64,000 nucleotides of DNA, from contig NZ_JACLCP010000001.1 of the NCBI RefSeq assembly GCF_014243395.1, positions 1,116,001 through 1,180,000 of the forward strand, written 5' to 3'. Position 1 is the first letter of the stretch. Every line of letters starts with the position of its first letter. The position numbers and the translations under genes were made by a program. This DNA comes from Winogradskyella flava. Lineage in GTDB: Bacteria; Bacteroidota; Bacteroidia; Flavobacteriales; Flavobacteriaceae. A model generated the notes under the pieces. It was not told the DNA's origin. It did not search any database and saw only the letters and a program-made list of their open reading frames with translations. This document shows, one piece after another, positions 26,938-35,755 of this stretch.

Positions 26938-28032
26938 ATGACTCACTCAAACAATTCACTAACAAGCTTAGCGCTTCAAAAGTTTAAAAAAAACTTTTGG
27001 GGCGTTTTTAGTTTGAGCATCATCATATGTATTGGAGTCATATCAATTTTTGCTTATCTGTTTGCGCCAGATGCCTCTAAAAATGCCAATCAAATGCATT
27101 TATCTATACATTCTAAATCGCCAGGATTTGAGGTGCAAATGCTAACCATTCCATCTGGAATAAAGTCCAATCAAGATTTTCTGTCAAAATTATTCTTCGG
27201 AAAAGAGAATACAGATACAGAAATACCCTTAGCTTCATATGAGGTTAAAGGTGATGTTTTGCATTATGTTGAATATGCTTCCGATAGCTTGAAAGGTTTA
27301 GAAAAGCAGGTTGCATTGAGTAAATTTTCAAATTCAGATTATCAAAGTTTTGTTGATAATCGACACTTTGTGTTTGGGACTGATAAATATGGCAGAGACT
27401 ATTTAAGCCGAATTTTAATAGGTTCTCGTATTTCCTTTTTTATTGGATTTGTTGCGATATTTATTTCATTAATCGTAGGCCTGATCATGGGCAGTTTAGC
27501 AGGTTATTATGGTGGGAAAGTAGATGCAGTTATTATGTGGATTATCAATGTCACTTGGTCTATTCCTACTTTATTGTTAGTAATTGCTATTACTTTAGCT
27601 CTTGGTAAGGGGTTTTGGCAGGTGTTTATTGCGGTTGGTTTAACCATGTGGGTCGAAGTGGCAAGAGTTGTTAGAGGGCAGATTATTAGCGCAAAAGAAA
27701 TGCAGTATGTTACAGCCGCAAGAGCATTAGGCTATAATGACTATAGAATTATCACAAAACATATTTTACCAAATATTTTTGGGCCTTTAATTGTAATATC
27801 AGCAGCTAATTTTGCCGCTGCTATTTTGATAGAAAGTGGATTGAGCTTTTTGGGTATTGGTGCACAGCCGCCTATGGCAAGTTGGGGCGCAATGATAAAA
27901 GACCATTATAATTATATTATTCTGGGAAAGCCTTATTTAGCCCTAATTCCAGGAATATGCATTATGCTATTGGTCATGGCGTTTATGCTAGTAGGTAATG
28001 CTTTACGTGATGCGTTGGACGTTAAAACCTAG
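26938..28032 (+). CDS. ABC transporter permease, OppC/DppC type
   Basis: A 364-residue inner membrane permease. The first helix and OppC_N-like segment (about 20-60) are followed by a roughly 80-residue periplasmic stretch, then FGTDKYGRDYLSRILIGSRIS and a BPD_transp_1 domain with the EAA-type loop (TAARALGYNDYRIITKHILPN, near 260). The ATG at 26938 is preferred over an in-frame TTG at 26929. In oligopeptide/nickel ABC importers such a subunit pairs with an OppB-type permease, ATPases and a binding protein, but none is adjacent here, so its partners must be encoded elsewhere. Its last 11 bases overlap the convergent gene. Confidence 0.88.
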   Translation: MTHSNNSLTSLALQKFKKNFWGVFSLSIIICIGVISIFAYLFAPDASKNANQMHLSIHSKSPGFEVQMLTIPSGIKSNQDFLSKLFFGKENTDTEIPLASYEVKGDVLHYVEYASDSLKGLEKQVALSKFSNSDYQSFVDNRHFVFGTDKYGRDYLSRILIGSRISFFIGFVAIFISLIVGLIMGSLAGYYGGKVDAVIMWIINVTWSIPTLLLVIAITLALGKGFWQVFIAVGLTMWVEVARVVRGQIISAKEMQYVTAARALGYNDYRIITKHILPNIFGPLIVISAANFAAAILIESGLSFLGIGAQPPMASWGAMIKDHYNYIILGKPYLALIPGICIMLLVMAFMLVGNALRDALDVKT

Positions 28033-28729
28033 ACTTTTCGGAAACCTTAATGTCTTCGCTACGTTTAAAAAATTGTGACCATATTTCCGGCTCTAGACTT
28101 TTCGCCATCCAGTCTGCTCTATATTCTCCATTCCTGATTAAGGTTTGTCCATTTGGTATTATAATGCCCTTTGAGCCACATAAAGTAGGATTTGAAAATA
28201 AATTAGACCTAAAATAATTGTACTCATCTAAGAAAAAGTATTCGGTGGATTTCTTTGGTTTATTCTTTAGTGTCATATCTTTTTCGAACAAACAGAGAAA
28301 AACAATGCCTTTTTCATTTAAGCTTTCTTTTATTGGATTTAGGAAATCTTTACGTTGTTTGATTTCCTCTTTTGTCCACTTATTGTTTTGTGCAGATGTG
28401 CACAAATCATCTTTGAAATAATATGATATTAGTATGGTTGATGAGTCCGGTATATTAGTTGAGATTATTTTCTCCAATTCTTTCTTAATAATAGAATAAT
28501 CTATCGTGCCTTTAAGGAATAATTCTTTTTTAAGTTTACAGTATCGCTTATTGTTTTCTCCTAAGGAATCCCATCTAGATAAGCTTAAATCTGGATTTCT
28601 CCATTTATTTTGGAAATAGGTTTCACTAATAGTATCTCCTTTCTCATCAATATGAATTTTTTGTTGAGCATTTGAGTGAAGTGATAGAGATAGAAAGAGC
28701 AGTAAATAGGTTGCTTTTTTTATAATCAT
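28022..28729 (-). CDS. Secreted protein of unknown function
   Basis: A 235-residue protein with a Sec signal peptide (MIIKKATYLLLFLSLSLHSNA, mature N-terminus QQK). The mature part has no motif I recognise. It contains two Cys pairs (RYCKLKK and DDLCTSAQ, then TLCGSKG), Trp-rich stretches (WRNPDLSLSRW), and the segment YFFLDEYNYFRSNLF. Its 3' end overlaps the 3' end of the convergent ABC permease by 11 bases. No terminator is seen, so antisense read-through of the two ends is possible. It appears to be a lineage-specific envelope protein. Confidence 0.65.
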   Translation of the reverse strand: MIIKKATYLLLFLSLSLHSNAQQKIHIDEKGDTISETYFQNKWRNPDLSLSRWDSLGENNKRYCKLKKELFLKGTIDYSIIKKELEKIISTNIPDSSTILISYYFKDDLCTSAQNNKWTKEEIKQRKDFLNPIKESLNEKGIVFLCLFEKDMTLKNKPKKSTEYFFLDEYNYFRSNLFSNPTLCGSKGIIIPNGQTLIRNGEYRADWMAKSLEPEIWSQFFKRSEDIKVSEKSRF

Positions 28730-28769
28730 CTATTTAATTTTTAGTTTGTTCACTTGGATTAAGATAGAT

Positions 28770-29384
28770 TCATTGATTTCTCAACTGTTCTATTTCTTCA
28801 TTAGTAGCTTCAATAAAATTCAATACATCTTCCTGTCCAATTTTCTTGCTCGAAGATGTCACAAAATATGGTGGTAATTCTTCCCAAGTTTTCAATAGTT
28901 CTTGGCAATAGTCCTCAACTTGTCTTTCAATGGCTTTTGGTTTTAATTTATCTGCCTTTGTGAAAATAATGCCAAAAGGAATGCCACTTTCACCTAGATA
29001 CTGCATAAACTCTAAATCTATCGGCTGAGGTTTATGCCTTATGTCTACCAATACGAAAGCTGAAACAAGTTGCTGACGTTGTTCAAAATAGTTGGTGATG
29101 AACTTCTGGAATTTCTTTTTAGAGGTCTTGGAAACACGAGCATAGCCATAGCCAGGTAAATCCACTAGAAACCAATGGTCATTAATGATAAAATGATTAA
29201 TGAGTTGCGTCTTGCCAGGACGACCAGATGTTTTTGCCAAACTCTTCCGGTCAGTAAGCATGTTGATTAATGAGGATTTTCCAACATTACTACGGCCAAT
29301 AAACGCATATTCAGGAATAGGATTCTTAGGGCATTTTGCCACATCAGAATTACTCATTACAAATTCAGCAGACTTTATTTTCAT
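28770..29384 (-). CDS. engB: Ribosome biogenesis GTP-binding protein EngB/YsxC
   Basis: A 204-residue TRAFAC GTPase needed for large ribosomal subunit assembly. The G motifs are all visible: G1 GRSNVGKSSLIN (30-41), the switch I region with GRPGKTQLIN, G3 DLPGYGYA, G4 TKADK and G5 TSSSKKIGQ. The length is normal for the family. It is a cytoplasmic protein that binds the 50S intermediate. It lies downstream of the alpha/beta hydrolase gene with a 40-base gap, so co-transcription is likely. Confidence 0.95.
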   Translation of the reverse strand: MKIKSAEFVMSNSDVAKCPKNPIPEYAFIGRSNVGKSSLINMLTDRKSLAKTSGRPGKTQLINHFIINDHWFLVDLPGYGYARVSKTSKKKFQKFITNYFEQRQQLVSAFVLVDIRHKPQPIDLEFMQYLGESGIPFGIIFTKADKLKPKAIERQVEDYCQELLKTWEELPPYFVTSSSKKIGQEDVLNFIEATNEEIEQLRNQ

Positions 29385-29424
29385 GACACGTCCTAGGAAA
29401 GTAGGAGTCTTTTAGATTAAAGGT

Positions 29425-30189
29425 TTAGAGACCGCGTTTTTCTAACCAACCATTCAAAATTTTATTGAATTCTTCGGGGTGTTCCATCATAGCAGCATGG
29501 CCACATTTATCAATCCAAAATAAATCAGAATCAGGTAAAAGCTCATGAAACTCCTCTGCGACTTCTGGAGGTGTTACATTATCATTTTTTCCCCAAATAA
29601 TACAAGTCGGTGTAGTCATTTTAGGCAAATCTTTAGCCATATTATGTCTAATAGCACTTTTGGCAATAGCTAAAGTTTTTATGAGCTTATTGCGATCATT
29701 TACGGTTTCGTAAACTTCATCAACAATCTCTTTAGTGGCAACGGCTGGGTCATAAAACACGTCCTGAGCTTTTTTCTTTATTACTTCATAGTCACTACGC
29801 TTGGTGTAACCACCTCCCATGGCACTCTCATAAAGTCCAGAACTCCCGGTAATGATAAGCCCTTTAATCTTTTGGGGATAAAGTTTTGTGTGATACAAAC
29901 CAATATGTCCTCCTAGAGAGTTTCCTAAAAGAATGACCTCCTTAAAACCTTTAAATTCAATAAAGTCCTTGAGGTAATTGGCAAAACTCTTAACGTTGGT
30001 TTTTATTAGTGACATAGTGTAGATCGGTAGCTCGGGTATAACTACCTTATATCCGTTGCTTCCAAAGAAATTCGTAACGGCATCAAAATTGCTCAATCCG
30101 CCCATTAAACCATGAAGCACTATGATTGGTGTGCCTTCTCCTACTTCAATATATCTATAATCCTTTTCTTTTTTTAAAAGGTGTGCCAT
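29425..30189 (-). CDS. Alpha/beta hydrolase
   Basis: A 254-residue cytoplasmic serine hydrolase. It has the oxyanion segment IIVLHGLMGG (22-31), the nucleophile elbow GNSLGG with Ser91, an acid residue in GKNDNVTP near 206 and His231 in KCGHAAMMEHP. The family includes esterases, C-C bond hydrolases and haloperoxidase-like enzymes. The substrate cannot be predicted. A -7 box candidate lies 29 bases upstream of the ATG. Confidence 0.88.
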   Translation of the reverse strand: MAHLLKKEKDYRYIEVGEGTPIIVLHGLMGGLSNFDAVTNFFGSNGYKVVIPELPIYTMSLIKTNVKSFANYLKDFIEFKGFKEVILLGNSLGGHIGLYHTKLYPQKIKGLIITGSSGLYESAMGGGYTKRSDYEVIKKKAQDVFYDPAVATKEIVDEVYETVNDRNKLIKTLAIAKSAIRHNMAKDLPKMTTPTCIIWGKNDNVTPPEVAEEFHELLPDSDLFWIDKCGHAAMMEHPEEFNKILNGWLEKRGL

Positions 30190-30217
30190 TTATAAAGTCA
30201 GTGCTTAGTGTTAAAAA

Positions 30218-30225
30218 CAAAAGTA
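30218..30225 (-). promoter_or_regulatory. Putative -7 box of the hydrolase-engB operon
   Basis: On the minus strand this reads TACTTTTG, an exact TANNTTTG match, 29 bases upstream of the hydrolase ATG at 30189. No TTG at standard spacing is seen. Confidence 0.4.
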
Positions 30226-30528
30226 CATGATTTTTTTCATTTATAAATTCATAAGAATAAAATGGGAAAAAATTATGCGCTAATGAAAAGACTACTTATG
30301 TAAAACTCAATCTCGCAGGCTTAAGGGACAAAATTTGGTTTTTACAAAAGACATGTAGCTAAACCCTTTTTAATATAATCGAATTAATGCATTTGTACTG
30401 ATTTTATTCTTCTAGATCTGAAAACAAATCTGTTAATAATTACCACTTAGCTGATTTAGTTTCAGGCTACAGCCTCACTACGCTCAGAAAGCGTCTTAAA
30501 ATTATACCGGCAAAACTTATCAACAAAA

Positions 30529-30593
30529 GTGGGAGACTGTGGTAAAATGTGGTAAAATTTTCAATATATTTGAATCTTAATCGTTTAAGTGGG
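30529..30593 (+). promoter_or_regulatory. Putative MraZ operator repeats upstream of the dcw operon
   Basis: GTGG begins at 30529, 30539 and 30549, exactly 10 bases apart (GTGGGAGACT, GTGGTAAAAT, GTGGTAAAAT). A further AGTGGGA has its GTGGG at 30589, 40 bases on and so in the same phase. The cluster spans the expected -33 region of the promoter with -7 box at 30565. MraZ of other bacteria binds short direct repeats containing TGGG or GTG just upstream of its own gene, so autoregulation is a reasonable inference. Confidence 0.6.
30565..30572 (+). promoter_or_regulatory. Putative -7 box of the dcw operon
   Basis: TATATTTG, an exact TANNTTTG match, 33 bases before the TTG start of mraZ. The usual -33 TTG is absent; GTGG repeats occupy that position. 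Confidence 0.55.
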
Positions 30594-30605
30594 AAACCAA
30601 TCGCG

Positions 30606-31076
30606 TTGAATTCATTTATAGGAACATACGAGTGTAAGGCAGATGTCAAAGGCAGACTGATGATTCCTGCTGTACTGAAAAAGCAGTTATCTGCTGCTCT
30701 ACAAGATGGTTTTGTGTTGAAACGTGCTGTGTTTCAGTCATGTTTAGAGCTTTACCCGATGTCAGAATGGAATACGTTAATGGCTAAAGTGAACAAGCTT
30801 AATCGGTTTAAGAAAAAAAACAATGACTTCATAAGACGTTTTACGGCTGGTGTGAAAGTGGTGGAAGTTGACAACGCAGGCCGTTTGCTCATACCAAAAG
30901 ATCTCATAGGTTTTTCAGGTATAAAGAAGGAAGTGGTTTTGGCTTCTGCTGTCAACATTATTGAGATTTGGGATAAAGAAAAGTATGAACAGGCTATTGA
31001 CGATGCTGCTTCTGATTTTGCGGATTTAGCTGAGGAGGTTATGGGACAAGAGGATGATGACAATGGAGTATCATAA
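30606..31076 (+). CDS. mraZ: Transcriptional regulator MraZ
   Basis: A 156-residue AbrB-fold DNA-binding protein, first gene of the division and cell-wall cluster. Two MraZ repeats are visible: GTYECKADVKGRLMIPAVLK near the N-terminus and VEVDNAGRLLIPKDLIGF near residue 95. The TTG at 30606 is chosen because it begins the conserved MNSFIGTYECKAD and lies downstream of the -7 box. Upstream in-frame codons such as GTG 30549 fall inside the operator repeats. MraZ usually represses its own operon and is antagonised by RsmH, the next gene. An acidic tail (EEVMGQEDDDNGVS) ends the protein, overlapping the rsmH start. Confidence 0.92.
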   Translation: MNSFIGTYECKADVKGRLMIPAVLKKQLSAALQDGFVLKRAVFQSCLELYPMSEWNTLMAKVNKLNRFKKKNNDFIRRFTAGVKVVEVDNAGRLLIPKDLIGFSGIKKEVVLASAVNIIEIWDKEKYEQAIDDAASDFADLAEEVMGQEDDDNGVS

Positions 31077-31959
31077 TGCAGTACTGCTTAAAGAAACGGT
31101 TGATGGTTTAAGTATAAAGCCAGATGGAATTTATGTTGATGTGACGTTTGGCGGTGGAGGGCACAGTAGAGCGATTTTATCGCGACTTGGACCAAATGGA
31201 AAATTGTATGCTTTCGATCAGGATAAGGATGCTTTAGCTAATACCATAGAAGATGATCGATTTGTTCTCATCAATGAGAATTTCAGATATATAAAAAGGT
31301 TCTTAAGATTTTATGGTGTCAAGGCTGTTGATGGCGTTTTGGCCGACTTTGGAGTTTCCTCGCATCAATTTGATGTTGCAGAGCGTGGTTTTTCAACACG
31401 TTTCGAAGCAAAACTCGATATGCGAATGAATCAAGATAGCAAGTTATCTGCATTCGAGGTGGTCAATGAGTATGAAGAAGAACAGCTAAGAGCGGTTTTG
31501 TTGCAGTATGGTGAGTTAAGGCAAGCACCAGCTATGGCAAGAGTTATAGTTTCGGAACGAAAAACGCAACCAATAGAAACAAGTGAGCAATTAAAAGAGG
31601 TATTAAAACGCTTTTTAAATCATAGAAAGGAAAATAAGGTTTTGGCGCAAATCTATCAAGCTATTCGAATAGAAGTGAATCAAGAAATTGAAGTGCTGAA
31701 AGAGCTTTTGTTGCAAATACCAGAAATACTAGAAGTTGGAGGGAGATTGAGCTTTATCTCTTATCACTCACTCGAGGATAGATTGGTAAAGCGTTTTATT
31801 AGAAACGGATTATTTGAAGGTGAGCCGGAGCGCGATGTATTTGGGAATTTTGAAGTGCCATTAAAAAAAGTAGGAGGTTTAATAGTACCGTCAGAATCAG
31901 AAATTAAAATGAACAATAGAGCGCGGAGCGCAAAGCTTCGTATCGCTGAAAAAGTATGA
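31063..31959 (+). CDS. rsmH: 16S rRNA (cytosine1402-N4)-methyltransferase
   Basis: A 298-residue SAM-dependent methyltransferase modifying C1402 of 16S rRNA. The start MEYHNAVLLKETVDGL at 31063 is the family N-terminus. Nearby ATGs at 31054 and 31057 would add only three or two residues. The SAM motif is VDVTFGGGGHSRAIL, followed by DQDKDA and LADFGVSSHQFD; SYHSLEDRLVKRFI lies near the C-terminus. It overlaps mraZ by 14 bases and ftsL by four, indicating coupled translation. Confidence 0.95.
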   Translation: MEYHNAVLLKETVDGLSIKPDGIYVDVTFGGGGHSRAILSRLGPNGKLYAFDQDKDALANTIEDDRFVLINENFRYIKRFLRFYGVKAVDGVLADFGVSSHQFDVAERGFSTRFEAKLDMRMNQDSKLSAFEVVNEYEEEQLRAVLLQYGELRQAPAMARVIVSERKTQPIETSEQLKEVLKRFLNHRKENKVLAQIYQAIRIEVNQEIEVLKELLLQIPEILEVGGRLSFISYHSLEDRLVKRFIRNGLFEGEPERDVFGNFEVPLKKVGGLIVPSESEIKMNNRARSAKLRIAEKV

Positions 31960-32279
31960 AGAAAAACATCTACAGCATATTACGTGGAAAATTTCTAATC
32001 AGTGATGATTCGTTTAAAAATTGGCGCATCATCATTTTTATTTCGTTTCTGGCCATTGTGATGATTGCTAGTTCGCATAGTGCAGATAAAAAGGTGCATG
32101 AAATCGCAAAACTCACAAATGAAGTAAAGGAATTAAGATCGGCTTTTGTAGACGGGCGCTCAAAATTAATGCGCTTAAAAATGGAGTCATCCATTATCAA
32201 TAAAGTGGCAGAAAAGGATATTCAGATTTCTGAGATTCCTCCAACAAAAATAAAAGTAAAGTCATCAAACCTAGAATAA
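31956..32279 (+). CDS. ftsL: FtsL-like division protein
   Basis: A 107-residue bitopic protein: a basic cytoplasmic N-terminus, one transmembrane helix (about 25-43, IIIFISFLAIVMIASSH), then a predicted coiled coil (HEIAKLTNEVKELRSAF). This shape and its position between rsmH and the transpeptidase identify it as FtsL, although sequence conservation is low in the family. FtsL joins FtsB and FtsQ in activating FtsW and FtsI. The start overlaps the rsmH stop by four bases (ATGA). Confidence 0.85.
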   Translation: MKKNIYSILRGKFLISDDSFKNWRIIIFISFLAIVMIASSHSADKKVHEIAKLTNEVKELRSAFVDGRSKLMRLKMESSIINKVAEKDIQISEIPPTKIKVKSSNLE

Positions 32280-32282
32280 GTT

Positions 32283-34295
32283 TTGGCAACAACAGAAACC
32301 AACATATTAAACAGATTGTACTTTGTAGCAGGCTGCATGTTTGTGTTTGCTATTGCGGTGGTTTTTAAGTTGTGTACGATTCAATTTATCCAAGGAGACG
32401 AATACCGAGCACTTGCAGAAAAAAGGACCGTTAAGGATTTCGATATAGAACCGAATCGTGGGAATGTGTATTCAGCGGATGGAAGTTTATTAGCAACTTC
32501 TATCCCAAAATATGATATTAGAATTGATGCTATTCAAGCGAAAGAGGCAGTATTTAATGAGCATATTGGTGTATTGGCAGATTCGCTTTCTGTATTTAGG
32601 GGAAAATCGGCTTCTTACTATAAAGACATTATTAGAAAAGCGCGAAGAAATAAAAATAGATACTTCTTGCTAGCAAGAAATATTAGCTATTCTGATTATA
32701 TACGCATGCGTAATTTTCCATTGCTGAATCTGGGTGCTATTAAGGGTGGGCTAATCGTAGAGCAAACAACGCGACGTGAACACCCTATGGGAGAAATTGC
32801 GGCACGTTCTATTGGTTACGAAAAGATAGATGAAAACAATTACGCTACTAGAGTTGGTATAGATGGTGCTTTTGGTGAAAAATATTTAAGAGGTGTAAAA
32901 GGAAAACGGTTAAAACAAAAAATCGGGAATGGTCAGTGGAAACCTATTGCAGATTTTGATCAAGTAGAACCTAAGGATGGTTTAGATGTTTATACAACAA
33001 TCGATGTAAACATACAGGATATTGCTCACCACTCACTTTTAGGTCAACTCGAAAAATATGAGGCAGAACATGGCTGCGTAGTAGTCATGGATGTAAAAAC
33101 AGGGGAAATTAGAGCAATTTCCAATTTGGCTAAAACATCTAAAGGCACGTATTACGAGCGACTCAATTATGCTGTAGGCGAAAGTCATGAACCTGGTTCG
33201 ACGTTTAAAGTTATGGCTATGATGGCTGCTCTAGAGGATAGGGTTATTGATACATCCACCGTTGTTGATACTAAAAATGGAAGAAAGTATTTCTACGGTC
33301 GTTTAATAAATGATTCTGGTCCAGGGCATGGAAAAATTTCTGCTGCGACGGCCTTGGAAGTGTCATCCAACATTGGCATGGCAACTATTATTGATGACCA
33401 TTACTCAAATAATCCTAAAAAGTTTTTGGATCGACTTAGTAAATGGAAGTTGGATCAACCCTTAGGAGTATCAATTATTGGTGAGGGTAAACCAGATATA
33501 CCAAGACCCGGAGCTGCCAATTGGAGTCGAAATGCATTACCGTCAATGGCCTATGGCTATAATCTTACTATGACACCACTTCAGACCTTAGCTTTTTACA
33601 ATGCTATTGCTAATAATGGTGAATTAATAAAACCTCGATTTATTAGATCTGTAAAATCTTTTGATAAGGATGTAGAGGTCTTTAGAAAGGAAGTTTTGGT
33701 TAAAAAAATATGTTCAAATAAGACTTTGGCTGAAATTCAGGATATGCTTAAGAATGTTGTGATTCGAGGTACAGGAAAACGCATGTATTCAGAAACATTC
33801 TCCATGGCTGGAAAGACAGGAACAGCACGAACCGATTATGCCAATTATGAAGAATGGAAAGAAGATAAAAAGTATATCTCCTCTTTCGCTGGGTATTTCC
33901 CTGCTGATAACCCTAAATATTCTTGTATAGTCGTAATACATAAGCCAAGTACTGAAGTTGGCTATTATGGTGCTGATGTCTCCGGTCCCGTATTTAAGCG
34001 CATAGCTCAAAAAATATACACGGATACTCCAATTGTCGATGAGGTTGAAGCATTGAATTTCAACAATAACGTAGTAGATGAAGATTTTGAAACCTACTAC
34101 GAGAATGCTCGTAAGTATAAAGAGCTTATGCCTCTCGTTATTGGCATGCCAGCTATGGATGCTATTGCCTTATTAGAAAATCTTCAGGTTGATGTAAAGG
34201 TAAAATTAAATGGTAGTGGAATCATTAAAACACAATCCGTTGAACGACACCAAAAGTTAAGGCCAAACCAAACCATAGTTCTGGAAGCATCATGA
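32283..34295 (+). CDS. ftsI: Septal penicillin-binding protein (FtsI/PBP3 type) with PASTA domain
   Basis: A 670-residue class B transpeptidase that crosslinks septal peptidoglycan. One N-terminal transmembrane helix (about 9-28) is followed by a dimerisation/pedestal domain and the transpeptidase domain with the SxxK motif at Ser306-Lys309 (PGSTFK), SSN in EVSSNIG near 365, and KTGTA starting at Lys511. A single C-terminal PASTA-like segment (about 612-670, PLVIGMPAMDAIALLENL) follows, as is usual in Bacteroidota. Translation begins at TTG 32283, three bases after ftsL. The ORF overlaps murE by four bases. Confidence 0.93.
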   Translation: MATTETNILNRLYFVAGCMFVFAIAVVFKLCTIQFIQGDEYRALAEKRTVKDFDIEPNRGNVYSADGSLLATSIPKYDIRIDAIQAKEAVFNEHIGVLADSLSVFRGKSASYYKDIIRKARRNKNRYFLLARNISYSDYIRMRNFPLLNLGAIKGGLIVEQTTRREHPMGEIAARSIGYEKIDENNYATRVGIDGAFGEKYLRGVKGKRLKQKIGNGQWKPIADFDQVEPKDGLDVYTTIDVNIQDIAHHSLLGQLEKYEAEHGCVVVMDVKTGEIRAISNLAKTSKGTYYERLNYAVGESHEPGSTFKVMAMMAALEDRVIDTSTVVDTKNGRKYFYGRLINDSGPGHGKISAATALEVSSNIGMATIIDDHYSNNPKKFLDRLSKWKLDQPLGVSIIGEGKPDIPRPGAANWSRNALPSMAYGYNLTMTPLQTLAFYNAIANNGELIKPRFIRSVKSFDKDVEVFRKEVLVKKICSNKTLAEIQDMLKNVVIRGTGKRMYSETFSMAGKTGTARTDYANYEEWKEDKKYISSFAGYFPADNPKYSCIVVIHKPSTEVGYYGADVSGPVFKRIAQKIYTDTPIVDEVEALNFNNNVVDEDFETYYENARKYKELMPLVIGMPAMDAIALLENLQVDVKVKLNGSGIIKTQSVERHQKLRPNQTIVLEAS

Positions 34296-35755
34296 TGATA
34301 CTAAAAGACATATTGTATAAGGTTACAATTAATGCTGTGGTTGGTAGCACGAGTATATCCGTAAATAAAATTGAATTCGATTCACGAGAAATCAAGGAGA
34401 ATGATGTCTTTGTTGCCATCTTAGGAACCATAAACGATGGACACAAATTCATCAATAAGGCCATTGCTGATGGTGCAAAAACTATTATTTGCGAAAAGTT
34501 GCCAGAACATTTAGATAATGGTATAACCTATATAGAAGTGGACAATTCTAATCAGGCATTGGCATATATGGCTGCGAATTATTATGACCATCCTTCTGAG
34601 AACTTAAAGCTGGTCGGTGTCACAGGAACCAATGGTAAGACTACGGTGACAAGTCTTCTATATCAATTGTTTAAAAAAGCAGGTTTCAAAGTGGGTTTAC
34701 TGTCTACCGTAAAAATTATGGTAGATAATAAAGAGTATAAAGCCACGCATACAACTCCGGATTCATTAACGATTAATCAATACTTGAAGTTGATGAATAA
34801 TGAGGGCGTGGAATTTTGTTTTATGGAAGCAAGTTCTCATGGTATCCATCAAAGTAGGACAGAAGGTCTCAAGTTTACAGGTGGGATTTTCACGAATCTG
34901 TCCCATGATCATTTGGACTATCATGATACGTTTGCGGAGTATAGAGATGTGAAAAAGGCATTTTTTGATGGTCTGCCCAAAGATGCGTTTGCCTTATCTA
35001 ATATGGACGACAAGAATGGGTTGGTAATGCTTCAGAATACAGTAGCCAAGAAATATACCTATGCCTTAAAAAATTACGCAGATTACAGAGCGCAAATATT
35101 AGAAAATGAATTTGGAGGCTTGCTACTTAAGGTCAATGACAATGAATTATGGACACGTTTAATAGGAAGCTTTAATGCCTATAATATATTGGCAATTTAT
35201 GGAGCTGCCGAATTATTGGGATTAGAAAAAGATGAAATCTTAAGATTAATTAGCGAACTCGATAACGTTTCAGGACGCTTTCAATATTTCATCTCAGATG
35301 AGAAAATTACAGCCATTGTTGATTACGCGCATACACCTGATGCACTAAAGAATGTATTGGAAACTATTAACAGTATTAGAACTAAGAATGAAGCATTGAT
35401 TACGATTGTTGGTTGTGGCGGAGACAGAGACAAAACAAAGCGTCCTAAAATGGCACATATCGCGTCGGCTTTAAGCACGAAAGTCATTTTTACCAGTGAT
35501 AACCCGCGAAGCGAAGTGCCAGAAACAATTATTGAAGACATGGAGAAAGGTGTTGAACCTCAAAATTTCAAAAAAACTTTATCCATAACAGATCGTAGAC
35601 AAGCCATAAAAACAGCTTGTCAAATGGCAGATCCAAAAGATATTATACTAATTGCTGGAAAAGGACACGAAACTTATCAGGAAATCAAAGGCGAGCGCTT
35701 TGATTTTGACGATTATAAAACGGTACAAGAATTTTTAAAACAATTACAAAAATAG
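34292..35755 (+). CDS. murE: UDP-MurNAc-L-Ala-D-Glu:meso-diaminopimelate ligase
   Basis: A 487-residue Mur ligase adding the third residue of the peptidoglycan stem peptide in the cytoplasm. It has the ATP loop GVTGTNGKTTVTSLLY near 109-124, the substrate loop TTPDSLTINQYL, and the specificity motif DNPR in FTSDNPRSEVPE (near 410), which marks meso-diaminopimelate rather than lysine enzymes. The start overlaps the transpeptidase stop (ATGA); a second ATG follows immediately. The next gene, mraY, begins at the base after its stop. Confidence 0.95.
   Translation: MMILKDILYKVTINAVVGSTSISVNKIEFDSREIKENDVFVAILGTINDGHKFINKAIADGAKTIICEKLPEHLDNGITYIEVDNSNQALAYMAANYYDHPSENLKLVGVTGTNGKTTVTSLLYQLFKKAGFKVGLLSTVKIMVDNKEYKATHTTPDSLTINQYLKLMNNEGVEFCFMEASSHGIHQSRTEGLKFTGGIFTNLSHDHLDYHDTFAEYRDVKKAFFDGLPKDAFALSNMDDKNGLVMLQNTVAKKYTYALKNYADYRAQILENEFGGLLLKVNDNELWTRLIGSFNAYNILAIYGAAELLGLEKDEILRLISELDNVSGRFQYFISDEKITAIVDYAHTPDALKNVLETINSIRTKNEALITIVGCGGDRDKTKRPKMAHIASALSTKVIFTSDNPRSEVPETIIEDMEKGVEPQNFKKTLSITDRRQAIKTACQMADPKDIILIAGKGHETYQEIKGERFDFDDYKTVQEFLKQLQK

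Larger units (their letters stand above)
30190..30605. other. Long intergenic region between divergent genes
   Basis: A 416-base stretch between the divergent alpha/beta hydrolase and mraZ. The left part is AT-rich with the hydrolase promoter candidate. Two short palindromes (AGGCTACAGCCT and CGCTCAGAAAGCG, roughly 30460-30495) lie in the middle. The right end carries the mraZ promoter and direct repeats, listed separately. No other reading frame or RNA gene could be supported. Confidence 0.6.

Noticed and set aside
30529-30558. Short direct repeats as a CRISPR array
   Set aside because: The units are 10 bases with no spacers and no cas genes; they fit operator boxes far better.
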